Assembly (NCBI GenBank): GCA_014155875.1 | Contig: JACEFZ010022401.1 | Coordinates: forward strand, 1-64,000 | Origin: Cepaea nemoralis | Lineage: Eukaryota > Mollusca > Gastropoda > Stylommatophora > Helicidae | Length of the DNA: 64,000 nt | Direction: 5' to 3' | Shown here: piece after piece, positions 1-10,276 of the stretch | How positions within the stretch are numbered: the stretch's first letter is position 1 | Layout: every line of letters begins with the position of its first letter | The notes under the pieces: generated by a model | Told to the model about the DNA's origin: nothing | The model's database searches: none | What the model saw: only the letters and a program-made list of their open reading frames with translations | Program-made: the position numbers and the translations under genes

Positions 1-339
1 TTGAACTTCTCCGAGAGTATGTTTGAGAAATATGAGATACACATAGTTTTTCATGTCGCACTAAACACAGAATTTAGAAGTTTACTCCCTCGCTTCAGTT
101 CTAATTCGGCTTTTTTATTGTTCCCAAAATGATTTTTAAAGTAATTTTTTACCCCCCCCCCCCCCCCAAAAAAAAGCATCAAAAAAGAACCCCCCAAAAA
201 TTGTGAAGCACCAAATTCGCGCGGCCGCGCTAAATGTAACAATTTGGCACTAAATGACTTGAAAAAGGACTAAATTTGGTGCGAAAAGCGTCAAAATGGC
301 AACACTGCCTTCCAGCCTCGTTTGTCAACTTTGTATTAT
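1..339. other. No gene recognised
   Basis: Non-coding by inspection. It holds a C-run followed by an A-run near 151-177 and a short GC-rich palindrome near 219-229. No family was recognised. Confidence 0.4.
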
Positions 340-705
340 ATTTGGCCTTTAACAGGCCAGACAAAAACTTACATTTATCTGGATCTACAGGAGGTATCCA
401 TTAAAATGATAAAACATCAGATGAAATATCGAAAAGATATAGAAATATTACTTATACAATTTTCAAATATTTAAAATAAAGCCATCAATTTTACATAAAC
501 TTTAAAATAATTTTACATTATTATCAATTTGTTTATGAGAAAAATAGCTGTGACTAATAACTGTGGTAATTTTATTTTAAAATGTTAAGACAAATACTAA
601 ATTCTTTAAACGATATAATACATTTATGATGATTTACGTAGTGTCCCTTGCAGTACAGTTATGTTGTTATGTCCCTTACCATTATTTTAATTACATGTCT
701 TCAGA
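340..705. repeat. Dispersed AT-rich repeat R1, copy 1
   Basis: This stretch aligns by eye with 9920-10276. Both run from a 'ggcc..ac' start through AT-rich blocks to the shared phrase 'tatgttgttatgtc' and then 'ttttaattacatgtct'. The copies are diverged, so this is an old interspersed repeat of unknown class. The 322 bases after it (706-1027) show nothing recognisable. Confidence 0.55.
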
Positions 706-1027
706 TTAATGTGGTTTCGTACAAAACAGTATGTATTTACAAAGTGCATTGTGTGTTTTCCTTTACATTTGCAAATACAACAAGACACCAGACGTCAACT
801 GCAGCAAGATTCTCTGATGTCTCTGTAATGACCGCATACTATTTGTTATAACGGAACGACAAATGTAGCGATGTTAAATTCATATCTATAAATTGCTGTT
901 CCAGATTGCAATTCCAAAGAAAACTTAGTGTGTCCTTTAGAATAGCAGATTTGGATCCTCATAAATTCTTCAGTTCAATAGATGGACGGAAATTAATGTG
1001 TAAACATGTTGAATGTTTTATATGAAA

Positions 1028-1360
1028 CTAGCTGACCCGGCCCGGCTTCGCCCAGACTCTGGTGGGGAGCATCTCATTTAATTCATATAAGTAGTCATAT
1101 AAGTTCTCGTTCCCGTTACCGACTATCTGTCTGTCTGTCTGTCTGTCTATCTGTCTGTCTGTCTGTCTGTCTGACCCGGCCCGTCTTCGCCCAGACCCTG
1201 ATGGGGAGCATCTCATTTAATTCATATAAGTAGTCATATAAGTTCCCGTTCCGACTATCTATCTGTCTGTCTGTCTGACCCGGCCCGGCATCGCCCAACT
1301 CCTGGTGGGGAGCATCTCATTTAATTCATATAAGTAGTCATATAAGTTCCCGTTCCCGAC

Positions 1361-1418
<58 letters not shown>

Positions 1419-1515
1419 TCTATCTGTCTGTCTGTCTGACCCGGCCCAGCCCATGGTGGAGAGCATCTCATTTAAATTATATAAGTAGTCATATAAGATC
1501 CCGTTCCCGACTATC
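1028..1515 (-). repeat. Four 3' end-like Helitron units with (CTGT)n spacers
   Basis: Four ~80-95 bp units start near 1031, 1174, 1277 and 1438. Each has 'gacccggccc', a 'catctcattta' block and 'agtagtcatataag' before a (TCTG)n or (TCTA)n spacer. The outermost unit carries the actual 3' terminus, and the inner ones look like repeated copies of the same end without the CTAG. The same architecture recurs at 4126-4640 and 57640-58508. Confidence 0.8.
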
Positions 1516-1547
1516 TGTCTGACTGTCTGTCTGTCTTGGGTAAATGT

Positions 1548-3621
1548 AGGAGGGAGGAGGAAGAGGGAGGTGGAGGAGGGAAGAGGAGGGAGGAGGAGGG
1601 AGGAGACAGGAGGAGTAGGGAGGAATAGGAGGGAGGAGGAGGGATTAGGAGGAGGAGGGAGGAGTAGGGTGGAGGAGGAGGCGAGGAGGAGGGAGGAGGA
1701 AGAGGGAGGAGGAGGGAGAAGGAGGGAGGAGGAGAACGCAGGAGGAGAAGGGAGCAGGAGGAGGAGAGGGAGGAGGAGGGAGAGGGAGGAGGAGGGAGGA
1801 GGAGGAGAGAGTAGGAGGAGGGAGGAGGCGGAGGGAGAAGGAAGAGGGAGGAGGAAGAGGGAGAAGGAGGAGGGAGAAGGAGGAGAAGGAGGGGGAGGAG
1901 GAGGAGGGAAGAGGAGGAGGGGAGGAGGAGGAGGGAGGAGGAGGAATGTGAAGGGAGGAGGAGGGAGGAGGTAGAGGGAGGAGGAGGAGGGAGGCGGAGA
2001 GAGGAGGAGGAGGCGGAGAGAGGAGGAGGAGGGAGGAGGAGGAATGTGAAGGGAGGAGGGGGGAGGAGGTAGAGGGAGGAGGGAGGAGGAGGAGGTAGAG
2101 GGAGGAGGAGGGAGGAGGAGGAGGGAGGAGGCGGAGAGGGAGGAGGAGGAAGGAGGAGGGGGAGGAGTGAGGAGGAGGGAGGAAGAAGGAGGAGGAGGGA
2201 GGAGGAGTGATGAGGAGGAGGGAGGAGGAGGAGGAGGAGGAGGGAGGAGGAGGAGGGAGGAGGAGGAGGGAGGAGGAGGGAGGAGGAGGAAGAGGGAGGA
2301 GGAGGAATGTGAAGGGGAGGAGGGAGGAGGTAGAGGGAGGAGGAGGAGTGAGGAGGAGGAGAGGAGGAGGAGAGGGAGGAGGAGGAATGTGAAGGGAGGA
2401 GGAGGTAGAGGGAGGAGGAGGGAGGAGGAGAAGGGAGGAGAAGGGATGAGGAGGAGGGAGGAGGAGGAAGAGGGAGGAGGAGGAATGTGAAGGGAGGAGG
2501 AGGGAGGAGGTAGAGGGAGGAGGAGGAGGGAGGAGGAGAGGAGGAGGAGAGGGAGGAGGAGGAAGGAGGAGGGGGAGGAGGGAGGAGGAGGGAGGAAGAA
2601 GGAGGAGGAGGGATGAGGAGGAGGAGGAGGAGGAGGAGGAGGAAGAGGGAGGAGGAGGAATGTGAAGGGAGGAGGAGGGATACGGAGGAGGGGGAGGGGA
2701 AGAGGAAGAGGGTAGGAGGAAGAGTGGAGAGGAGGAGGGAGGAGGTAGAGGGAGGAGGAGGAGGGAGGAAAAGGGAGGAGGGAGGAGGAGAGAGGAGGAG
2801 GAGGAGGGAGGAGGTAGAAGGAGGAGGAAGAGGGAGGAGGAGAGAGGAGAAGGAAGGAGGAGGAAGAAGGAGGAGGAAGAGAGAGGAGGATGGAGGAGGA
2901 AGAGGGAGGAAGAGGGAGGAAGAGGGAGGAGGAGGAAGAGGGAGGAGGAGGAAGAGGATGGAGGAGGGAGAGGGAGGAGGGGAAGAGGAAGAGGGTAGGA
3001 GGAGGAGGGGAGAGGAGGAGAAGAAGGGAGGAGGGAGGAGGAGAAGGAGGAGGAGGAGGAGGAGGAGGGAGAGGAGGAGGGAGGAGGCAGAGGGAGAAGA
3101 AGGAAGGAGGAGGAGGAAGGAGGGAGAGGAAGGAGGGAGAATGAGGAGGGGAGGAAGGAAAGGGAGGTGGAAGAGGAGGAGGAGGGAGGAGGAAAGAGGT
3201 AGGGGGAGGAGGAGGTAGAGGGAGGAGGAGGAGGAAGGAAAGGGAGGAGGAAGAGGAGGAGAAGGGAGGAGGAGGGTGGAGGGAGGAGGAGGAGGTAGAG
3301 GGAGGAGGAGGGAGGAGGTAGGAGGAGGAAGAGGGAAGAGGGAGAAGGAGGAGGGAGGATGATGAGGGAGAAGGAGGCAGGAGGAGGAGGAGGAGGCAGG
3401 AGGAGGAGGAGGGATGAGGAGGGAGAGGGAGGAGGAGGAAGATGAGGGAGGAGGGGGAGGAGGCGGAGGGAGTAGGAGGGAGGAGGATGGAGGAGGAGGG
3501 GAGAGGAAGAGGGAGAAGGAAGAGGAGAAGGAGGAGGGAGGAGGGAGAGGGATGAGAGGGAGGAGGAAGAGGAGAAGGGTGGAGGGAGGAGGTAGAGGGA
3601 GGAGAAGAGAGGAGGAGAGAG
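1548..3621 (+). repeat. Polypurine (GGA)-rich tract, ~2.07 kb
   Basis: The plus strand is almost entirely A and G, built from GGA, GGGA and GAA words. Rare pyrimidines fall in a recurring 'gaatgtgaaggga' word (near 1945, 2041, 2307, 2389, 2486 and 2659). Runs such as GGAGGAGGAGGA can fold into G-quadruplexes, and a mirror-like polypurine strand can form triplex DNA. The long open frames on both strands, Pro/Leu/Ser-rich and Arg/Glu/Gly-rich, are composition artefacts and not genes. Confidence 0.95.
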
Positions 3622-3722
3622 TTCGCCATTCCGAATTCATACTCGTCTAGTTCTTCCCTTCTACACGACTGTAGATAACTTCCTTACACATAAAAAGATG
3701 AATTGTTATTGATATTGCCGTG

Positions 3723-3827
3723 GCATGGAGGAATATCAGCAGCAGAGTTGATCCAAAAAACCAAAGACTGAGATCTACGGAGAGCCATGAACGCCTACGC
3801 CAGCCGGCACGGCACTTGATGATGATG
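3723..3827 (+). mobile_element. 5'-truncated RTE LINE 3' end with 9-bp duplication
   Basis: The sequence 'catggaggaatatcagcag' to a (GAT)n tail matches the 3' end of the RTE copies at 48240-48325, 32585-32700 (minus) and 40830-40930 (minus). It is flanked by the duplication ATTGCCGTG at 3714-3722 and 3828-3836. It therefore inserted by target-primed reverse transcription into the Helitron. The same insertion is present in the second Helitron unit. Confidence 0.8.
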
Positions 3828-4125
3828 ATTGCCGTGTGACGATTCTGTGTAGTCACGTCATTTTCTTCCCTTTCCCTAGCGTTTTGGTTCGGGGATTCTT
3901 TCATCATCATCATCATATATTTACGTACGTATTTTGGGAGGGGGAGGAGGGAGGAGGAGGAAGAAGAAAAAAAAACTATGACAGTTGACAGCTCTGGAAT
4001 GAAAGGAAGGCGTGTAGAAAATTTCATCTCAATCGGATGGGCCGTTCGCGAACGTATAAAGGACATACAGACAGACAGACAGAAATACAGACAGACAGAC
4101 AGACGATCCTTATTTATATATAAGA

Positions 4126-4223
4126 CTAGCTGACCCGGCCCGGCTTCGCCCAGACTCTGGTGGGGAGCATCTCATTTAATTCATATAAGTAGTCATATAA
4201 GTTCTCGTTCCCGTTACCGACTA

Positions 4224-4269
<46 letters not shown>

Positions 4270-4482
4270 AGTCTGTCTGTCTGTCTGTCTGTCTGACCCG
4301 GCCCGTCTTCGCCCAGACCCTGATGGGGAGCATCTCATTTAATTCATATAAGTAGTCATATAAGTTCCCGTTCCGACTATCTATCTGTCTGTCTGTCTGA
4401 CCCGGCCCGGCATCGCCCAACTCCTGGTGGGGAGCATCTCATTTAATTCATATAAGTAGTCATATAAGTTCCCGTTCCCGAC

Positions 4483-4551
<69 letters not shown>

Positions 4552-4640
4552 GTCTGTCTGTCTGACCCGGCCCAGCCCATGGTGGAGAGCATCTCATTTA
4601 AATTATATAAGTAGTCATATAAGATCCCGTTCCCGACTAT
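4126..4640 (-). repeat. Four 3' end-like Helitron units, second set
   Basis: The order and spacing are the same as at 1028-1515. The (TCTG)n spacer lengths are longer between the first and second units and in the last spacer, which fits slippage after duplication of the whole element. Confidence 0.8.
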
Positions 4641-4672
4641 CTGTCTGACTGTCTGTCTGTCTTGGGTAAATG

Positions 4673-6714
4673 TAGGAGGGAGGAGGAAGAGGGAGGTGGA
4701 GGAGGGAAGAGGAGGGAGGAGGAGGGAGGAGACAGGAGGAGTAGGGAGGAATAGGAGGGAGGAGGAGGGATTAGGAGAAGGAGGGAGGAGTAGGGTAGAG
4801 GAGGAGGCGAGGAGGAGGGAGGAGGAAGAGGGAGGAGGAGGGAGGAAGAGAACGCAGGAGGAGAAGGGAGCAGGAGGAGGAGAGGGAGGAGGAGGGAGAG
4901 GGAGGAGGAGGAGAGAGTAGGAGGAGGGAGGAGGCGGAGGGAGAAGGAAGAGGGAGGAGGAAGAGGGAGGAGGAAGAGGGAGAAGGAGGAGGGAGAAGGA
5001 GAAGAAGGAGGGAGAGGAGGAGGAGGGAAGGAGGGAGGAGGAGGGAGGAGGAATGTGAGGGAGGAGGAGGGAGGAGGTAGAGGGAGGAGGAGGGAGGCGG
5101 AGAGAGGAGGAGGAGGGAGGAGGAGGAAGAGGGAGGAGGAGGAATGTGAAGGGAGGAGGGGGGAGGAGGTAGAGGGAGGAGGAGGGAGGAGGAGGGAGGA
5201 GGAGGAGAGGGAGGAGGAGGAAGGAGGAGGGGGAGGAGTGAGGAGGAGGGAGGAAGAAGGAGGAGGAGGGAGGAGGAGTGATGAGGAGGAGGGAGGAGGT
5301 GGAGGGAGGAGGAGAGAGGAGGAGGAGGGAGGAGGAGGGATGAGGAGGAGGGAGGAGGAGGAAGAGGGAGGAGGAGGAATGTGAAGGGAGGAGAAGGTAG
5401 AGGGAGGAGGAGGAGTGAGGAGGAGGAGAGGGAGGAGGAGGAAGGAGGAGGGGGAGGAGGGAGGAGGAGGAGGAGATAGAAGGAGGGATGAGGAGGAGGA
5501 GGGAGGAGGAGGAAGAGGGAGGAGGAGGAATGTGAAGGGAGGAGGAGGTAGAGGGAGGAGGAGGAGGGAGGAGGAGAAGGGAGGAGGAGGGATGAGGAGG
5601 AAGGAGGAGGAGGAAGAGGGAGGAGGAGGAATGTGAAGGGAGGAGGGGTGAGGAGGTAGAGGGAGGAGGAGGGAGGAGGAGGAGGAGTGAGGAGGAGGAG
5701 AGGGAGGAGGAGGAAGGAGGAGGGGGAGGAGGGAGGAGGAGGAGGGAGGAAGAAGGAGGGATGAGGATGAGGAGGGACAAGGAGGAAGAGGAGGAGGAGG
5801 AGGAATGTAGAGGGAGGAGGAGGGATAGGGAGGAGGGGGAGGGAAAGAGGAAGAGGGTAGGAAGAAGACTGGAGAGGAGGAGGGAGGAGGTAGAGGGATT
5901 AGGAGGAGAGAGGATAAGGGAGGAGAGAGGAGGAGAGAGGAGGAGGAGGTAGGAGGAGGAGGAAGAGGGAGGAAGGAGGAGGAAGAAGGAGGAGGAAGAG
6001 GTAGGAGGAGGGAGAGGGGGGAAGAGGGAGGAGGAGGAAGGAGGAGGAAGAGGGAGGAGAAGGAAGAGGGAGGAGGAGGATTGAGGAGGGAGAGGGAGGA
6101 GGGGAAGAGGAAGAGGGTAGGAGGAGGAGGAGAAGAAGGGAGAAGGAGGGAGGAGGAGAAGGAGGAGGAGGGGAGAGGAGGAGGGAGGAGGCAGAGGGAG
6201 AAGAAGGAAGGAGGAGGAGGAAGGAGGGAGAGGAAGGAGGGAGAATGAGGAGGGGAGGAAGGAAAGGGAGGTGGAAGAGGAGGAGGAGGGAGGAGGAAAG
6301 AGGTAGGGGGAGGAGGAGGTAGAGGGAGGAGGAAGGAAAGGGAGGAGGAAGAGGAGGAGAAGGGAGGAGGAGGGTGGAGGGAGGAGGAGGAGGTAGAGGG
6401 AGGAGGTAGGAGGAGTGAAGAGGGAGAAGAAGGGAGAAGGAGGAGGGAGGATGATGAGGGAGAAGGAGGCAGGAGGAGGAGGGAGGCAGGAGGAGGAGGA
6501 GGGATGAGGAGGGAGAGGGAGGATGAGGGAAGATGAGGGAGGAGGGGGGAGGAGGCGGAGGGAGTAGGAGGGAGGAGGATGGAGGAGGAGGGGAGAGGAA
6601 GAGGGAGAAGGAGGAGGGAGAAGGAGGAGGGAGGAGGGAGAGGGATGAGAGGGAGGAGGAAGAGGAGGAGGGTGGAGGGAGGAGGTAGAGGGAGGAGAAG
6701 AGAGGAGGAGAGAG
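4673..6714 (+). repeat. Polypurine (GGA)-rich tract, second copy, ~2.04 kb
   Basis: It aligns with 1548-3621 at both ends, with many internal block gains and losses. The 'gaatgtgaaggga' or 'gaatgtgaggga' word recurs (near 5051, 5137, 5378, 5529 and 5628). No gene is supported despite long open frames. Confidence 0.95.
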
Positions 6715-6815
6715 TTCGCCATTCCGAATTCATACTCGTCTAGTTCTACCCGTCTACACGACTGTAGATAACTTCCTTACACATAAAAAGATGAATTGTT
6801 ATTGATATTGCCGTG

Positions 6816-6920
6816 GCATGGAGGAATATCAGCAGCAGAGTTGATCCAGAAAACCAAAGACTGAGATCTACGGAGAGCCATGAACGCCTACGTTAGCCGG
6901 TACGGCACTTGATGATGATG
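6816..6920 (+). mobile_element. RTE LINE 3' end, copy in Helitron unit 2
   Basis: It is the same 105-bp fragment as 3723-3827, with the same ATTGCCGTG duplication at 6807-6815 and 6921-6929. A few substitutions separate the two copies. It was inherited when the element was duplicated and did not insert independently. Confidence 0.8.
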
Positions 6921-6990
6921 ATTGCCGTGTGACGATTCTGCGTAGTCACGTCATTTTCTTCCCTTTCCCTAGCGTTTTGGTTCGGGGATT

Positions 6991-7225
6991 GATTGATTGA
7001 TTGATTGATTTAGGAACCGACATCACAGCATTCGGGACATTCCCATAAGCGCTCCGTCTCCATCCTCAGCAGCCAGCGAAGAGTTCCAACACTAATAGTT
7101 CCAGTAGCAATCTGATTATATGTCCGTCTCTTTCCTCCGAGCGCCGAGCGTCGGCCAGATCCCCTCGTCACACCTCGTTGTCTCATTCTTACCAGACCAT
7201 GGTGCTCCATCTGCTCCTCCGAGGT
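6991..7225 (-). mobile_element. Retroelement fragment with (TCAA)n tail, unit 2 only
   Basis: This 235-bp insertion is flanked by the 11-bp duplication GTTCGGGGATT (6980-6990 and 7226-7236). Unit 1 has that sequence only once. The (GATT)n run at the left edge is the 3' tail of a minus-strand element. The body is similar to 23060-23300 (opposite orientation), 41940-42290 and 53080-53300 (repeat family F). The minus strand reads a short peptide including 'RWLLRMETERLWECPECC', perhaps the C-terminus of a LINE protein. The family is unknown. Confidence 0.7.
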
Positions 7226-7454
7226 GTTCGGGGATTCTTTCATCATCATCATCATATATTTACGTACGTATTTTGGGAGGGGGAGGAGGAGGAAGAAGAA
7301 AAAAAAAACTATGACAGTTGACAGCTCTGGAATGAAAGGAAGGCGCGTAGAAAATTTCATCTCAATCGGATGGGCCGTTCGCGAACGTATAAAGGACATA
7401 CAGACAGACAGAAATACAGACAGACAGACAGACGATCCTTATTTATATATAAGA

Positions 7455-7804
7455 TAAGGTTTTCATACGGAATTGTCCAAAGTTCATAGATTCTTTTTAA
7501 TTTTTAATTAAAAAAAAAAAAATAAGGGTTCGCGGTTCTCCGGGAGGTCAGAGCCACCCTATCGGGTTCCATGTCCTAGTGTGCCATTCGGATGATCGTC
7601 TCTGCATGTGGCCCTGGTAAGATCAAGTGCAGATACTACACATTGAGTATAGCCAAATTGTCGAGAAGTCAGATCCATTCTTTTATAAAGATATATGGTC
7701 TGAAACTGACCTATCACATTTTTGTTTTCCAGAATGAAATAATAATAACAATATTGAAAAACAGCGATAATTGCATGAATCATATGTTAAGTAAAGAACA
7801 TAAC
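7455..7804. other. No gene recognised
   Basis: Contains a poly-A run near 7508-7521. Nothing else was identified. Confidence 0.4.
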
Positions 7805-8560
7805 AAGTTGGTGGAACACAGATGTAAAGAAAGCTGTAAAAGACAAAAAGGAAAAATAAAAAGTGATCAAAGAGCAAACAGGAATGCGATTACATAGAAT
7901 ATAGAATAGCGAGAAAGACTTGTGAATAGAATAGTAAAGAGAGAAAAACAAAAAGACTGGGAGGAGTATGGAGCAACTCTAAATAACACCTACAAGGAGG
8001 CAAAAAGAAACTTCTATGAAAAGATAAGTGCACTGAGAACCAGAGGAGAACCCTTTGACCCAACTGAAATAATTAACAGTGAAAATGGAGAACTAATACG
8101 TGAACAAAAACAAATCCTCATAAGATGGAAACAGTACTTCGAACAACTTCTCAACATCCCATCAGATGTCACAGGAATTCAAGAAACCGACAGGGTGCCA
8201 CCGAAGAACTAGAACCAGGCATACTAAAGGAAGACATTATAGAAGCCATTAGATTAGCCCCATTGAACAAATCACCAGGACAAGATGAAATACCAAATGA
8301 ACTAATTAAAGCAGCAAGAGAAGTATGAACATCATGGCTGCATAGACTATCCAACCATGTTTGGGTAGAACAACAGACACCACGAGACTGGGGAAACACC
8401 ATAATTGTTCCAATTTGTAAAAACAAAGGCAGCAAAAGAGACTGCACACAATATAAGGGCATTTCACTTTGAGTCATACTGGGAAAATATTTTGCAAAAT
8501 TCTTGAGAAAAGATGACGAACTATTATAGAACCCCAGATAAGCGAAACACGACTTGGATT
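7805..8560 (+). pseudogene. RTE-clade LINE, linker and N-terminal reverse transcriptase, degraded
   Basis: Conceptual translation reads 'WWNTDVKKAVKDKK' near 7808, then 'KEKQKDWEEYGATLNNTYKE', then 'NKSPGQDEIPNELIKAAREV' (8265-8327) and 'CTQYKGISL'. These are typical of the RT N-terminal fingers of RTE/BovB-type LINEs (craniofacial development protein 2-like ORFs). There is a frameshift near 8205 and stops after 'AAREV' and 'KGISL'. The copy ends near 8560, where a minus-strand Penelope fragment begins, so no catalytic motif is present. It is non-functional. Confidence 0.85.
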
Positions 8561-8565
8561 TAGCT

Positions 8566-9115
8566 TCACTTATTATTTTCTCTGTCCCATCTAATGGAAC
8601 GTTGGTGAATAGGGAGGCTAAATCCATGGATGCCATGTGTTTATTATTTATGTCCATAGTATCCAATAATTCCACCTGTTCGAATGCATTTCTAAGTAGT
8701 TTTTGATCAAACGACTACCGTACTAGCTTTAAAATTTGTGCTAGCTATCTCGCAATCCGGTGTTGTACAGAGTTAACCATAGACAGGATCGGTCTTAGCG
8801 AGATGCCGGGCTTGTGAAGTTTGGGTAGACCGTACTTTTGAGGAGTTTGGGAGCCACGTGGTGTGAGCATTTTTGCCTCACTGATAAGTCCCTCATTCAC
8901 AAGTGACTGGATCTTTTCTCATTTTTGCATCCAGGTCCTCCGACTTGTTTACTGTTTGATCTAACATGAATTTAGATTCATCCGATAATATCACTTCCAT
9001 TTTACTCTGGTAGTCTGACATGTCCATCAATACTGCATCACTTCCTTTGTCTGGTTTCAGTAATACAAGCATTTTGTTGGCCTTTAATGCTTTTAATGCA
9101 GTAATGTTACCCTCC
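8566..9115 (-). pseudogene. Penelope-like element, reverse transcriptase fragment
   Basis: The minus strand reads 'MLVLLKPDKGSDAVLMDMSD' and 'ILSDESKFML', then in other frames 'ASMDLASLFTNVPLDGTEKI'. The 'KPDKG' block and 'SLFTNVP' (RT motif A region) are diagnostic of Penelope-like RTs. Several frameshifts and stops break it. It abuts the opposite-strand C-terminal piece at 9118, so this locus is a rearranged, dead copy. Confidence 0.8.
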
Positions 9116-9117
9116 AG

Positions 9118-9553
9118 GATTGTTGAACACATACCAAACTGGGTTGACAAGAAACTACACACAAGCGATGGGATCATGGGAAGTGTGACACACCCCAATT
9201 ATAAACTTCCGGTGTCGTTTATTGCACGTCATGTCTTGGAAACCGGTCATGTCACTGACAGAGACAGCGCTTTTCGCGTGTTGTTTCATACACAAAATAG
9301 TCGTTTGTTAAAGTTTGCAGAAGCGATAATGATCCATCTGCACAAGCTAATTTTGTGCAAACAGAAAGACATGATAGTCAGTTTAACATTACCATGGTAC
9401 ACAACTGATATTACTGTGTGAATATGTGTATATTTCAGCTTGAACGATGAATCTAATTATTTTACTCTATGTTTTGTGACATCTGCAGTAAGTACCTGAC
9501 GAGATGCAGCTTGCAATAAATCGTACTATATATGGTTTGTGCCTTCGTTATTC
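9118..9553 (+). pseudogene. Penelope-like element, C-terminal GIY-YIG tail and 3' UTR
   Basis: The plus strand reads 'EHIPNWVDKK', then 'FIARHVLETGHVTDRDSAFR', 'LKFAEAIMIHLHKL' and a terminal 'LPWY', matching the C-terminal part of Penelope-like proteins after the GIY-YIG core. The GIY-YIG motif itself is missing. The downstream UTR (9420-9553) matches 49530-49680, including 'ctgacgagatgcagc' and a final 'cttcgttattca'. It points opposite to the RT fragment immediately upstream. Confidence 0.85.
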
Positions 9554-9919
9554 AAAAGTTTAAATATTTAAATAAGTCAGCCTGTCTCTTTCTATCTCTA
9601 GGATCTCTTGTGATATGTCTATCCCATGGCCTGATAAAGAGAACTTTGTAAATTGTCATACACGGCTTTCGGTGCCTCTGTTGACAGTTGAAATTACCAC
9701 CTAGTTAAAAACTCGAACCTATATAGGTCAATGATTCCACTAGAAGGCACATCACCTTGAGCAGTTAAGGCACTAACAATAAATGCTGATGTTGATTTAG
9801 CAGATGTCCCAGAACAAATAATCGAGCAAACTATTGTACCAGGCTGGTGTACTTGCTTGAATTCGTAGCCGTCCCTTGAAACGGCAAATGGGATACATGT
9901 CGAGAACTTTTAAGTTTGG
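9554..9919. other. No gene recognised
   Basis: Unique-looking sequence between the Penelope 3' UTR and repeat R1. No coding or structural signal was seen. Confidence 0.4.
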
Positions 9920-10276
9920 CCTGTTACAGACCTGATAAAAATTCTTAACAATCTACAATGCGAGTACAATGAATAAAGAGAATACACTCAATGTACTATA
10001 GAGTAGAATTAAAATACTCAGTTATAAAATTCTCAAATATCTAAAAGAAAGACCTTATTTATACAAAACTTTTGAAAATTATTTAAATTTATTATCACGT
10101 TGTTTATATATAATTTAATTGTAAATAATTTCTAAAACAATTTTGTAAAATGACTAGATAAGTACTACAATTATTTACATTACATAATGTATTTATGCTA
10201 CATTTAGTAATGTCCCTTGAAATACTATTATGTTGTTATGTCTCTTTCGACTATTTTAATTACATGTCTATCGTTT
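9920..10276. repeat. Dispersed AT-rich repeat R1, copy 2
   Basis: Diverged homologue of 340-705. The hAT element begins just after it, at the point where copy 1 continues with unrelated sequence. Confidence 0.55.

Larger units (their letters stand above)
1028..4125 (-). mobile_element. Helitron-like element, unit 1 of tandem dimer
   Basis: Read on the minus strand the element begins TCTTATATATAA (complement of 4114-4125) and ends CTAG (1028-1031). The flanking base at 1027 is A, the complement of the T expected next to a Helitron 3' end. Helitrons characteristically start with TC, end with CTRR after a GC-rich hairpin region, and insert between A and T. The sub-terminal 3' sequence 'gggcgaagccgggcc' gives a small hairpin. 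No Rep/helicase gene is present, so the element is non-autonomous. Its cargo is the 3' end-like array, a polypurine tract and a short RTE LINE insertion. Position 4126 begins the next unit with no host DNA between. Assignment to Helitrons rests on terminal motifs only. Confidence 0.72.
4126..7454 (-). mobile_element. Helitron-like element, unit 2 of tandem dimer
   Basis: This is a near-copy of 1028-4125 at an offset of 3098 bp. It has the same 3' CTAG end (4126-4129), the same four 3' end-like units, the polypurine tract, the RTE insertion with its duplication, and the 5' TC end at 7453-7454. Position 7455 is T, the complement of the A expected before a Helitron 5' end. It differs by a 235-bp private insertion (6991-7225) and by repeat-length changes. 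Only the outer junctions of the dimer touch host DNA. Confidence 0.72.

Noticed and set aside
1416..3640. Very long Pro/Leu/Ser-rich minus-strand open frames (and equivalents at 4542-6733)
   Set aside because: They are the complement of the polypurine tract, where stop codons are nearly impossible. Two overlapping frames are open at once, there is no domain, and the composition is explained by GGA repeats.
8169..8675. Single 168-residue minus-strand gene
   Set aside because: Only its first ~40 residues match a Penelope-like RT; the rest is the antisense of an RTE RT on the plus strand.
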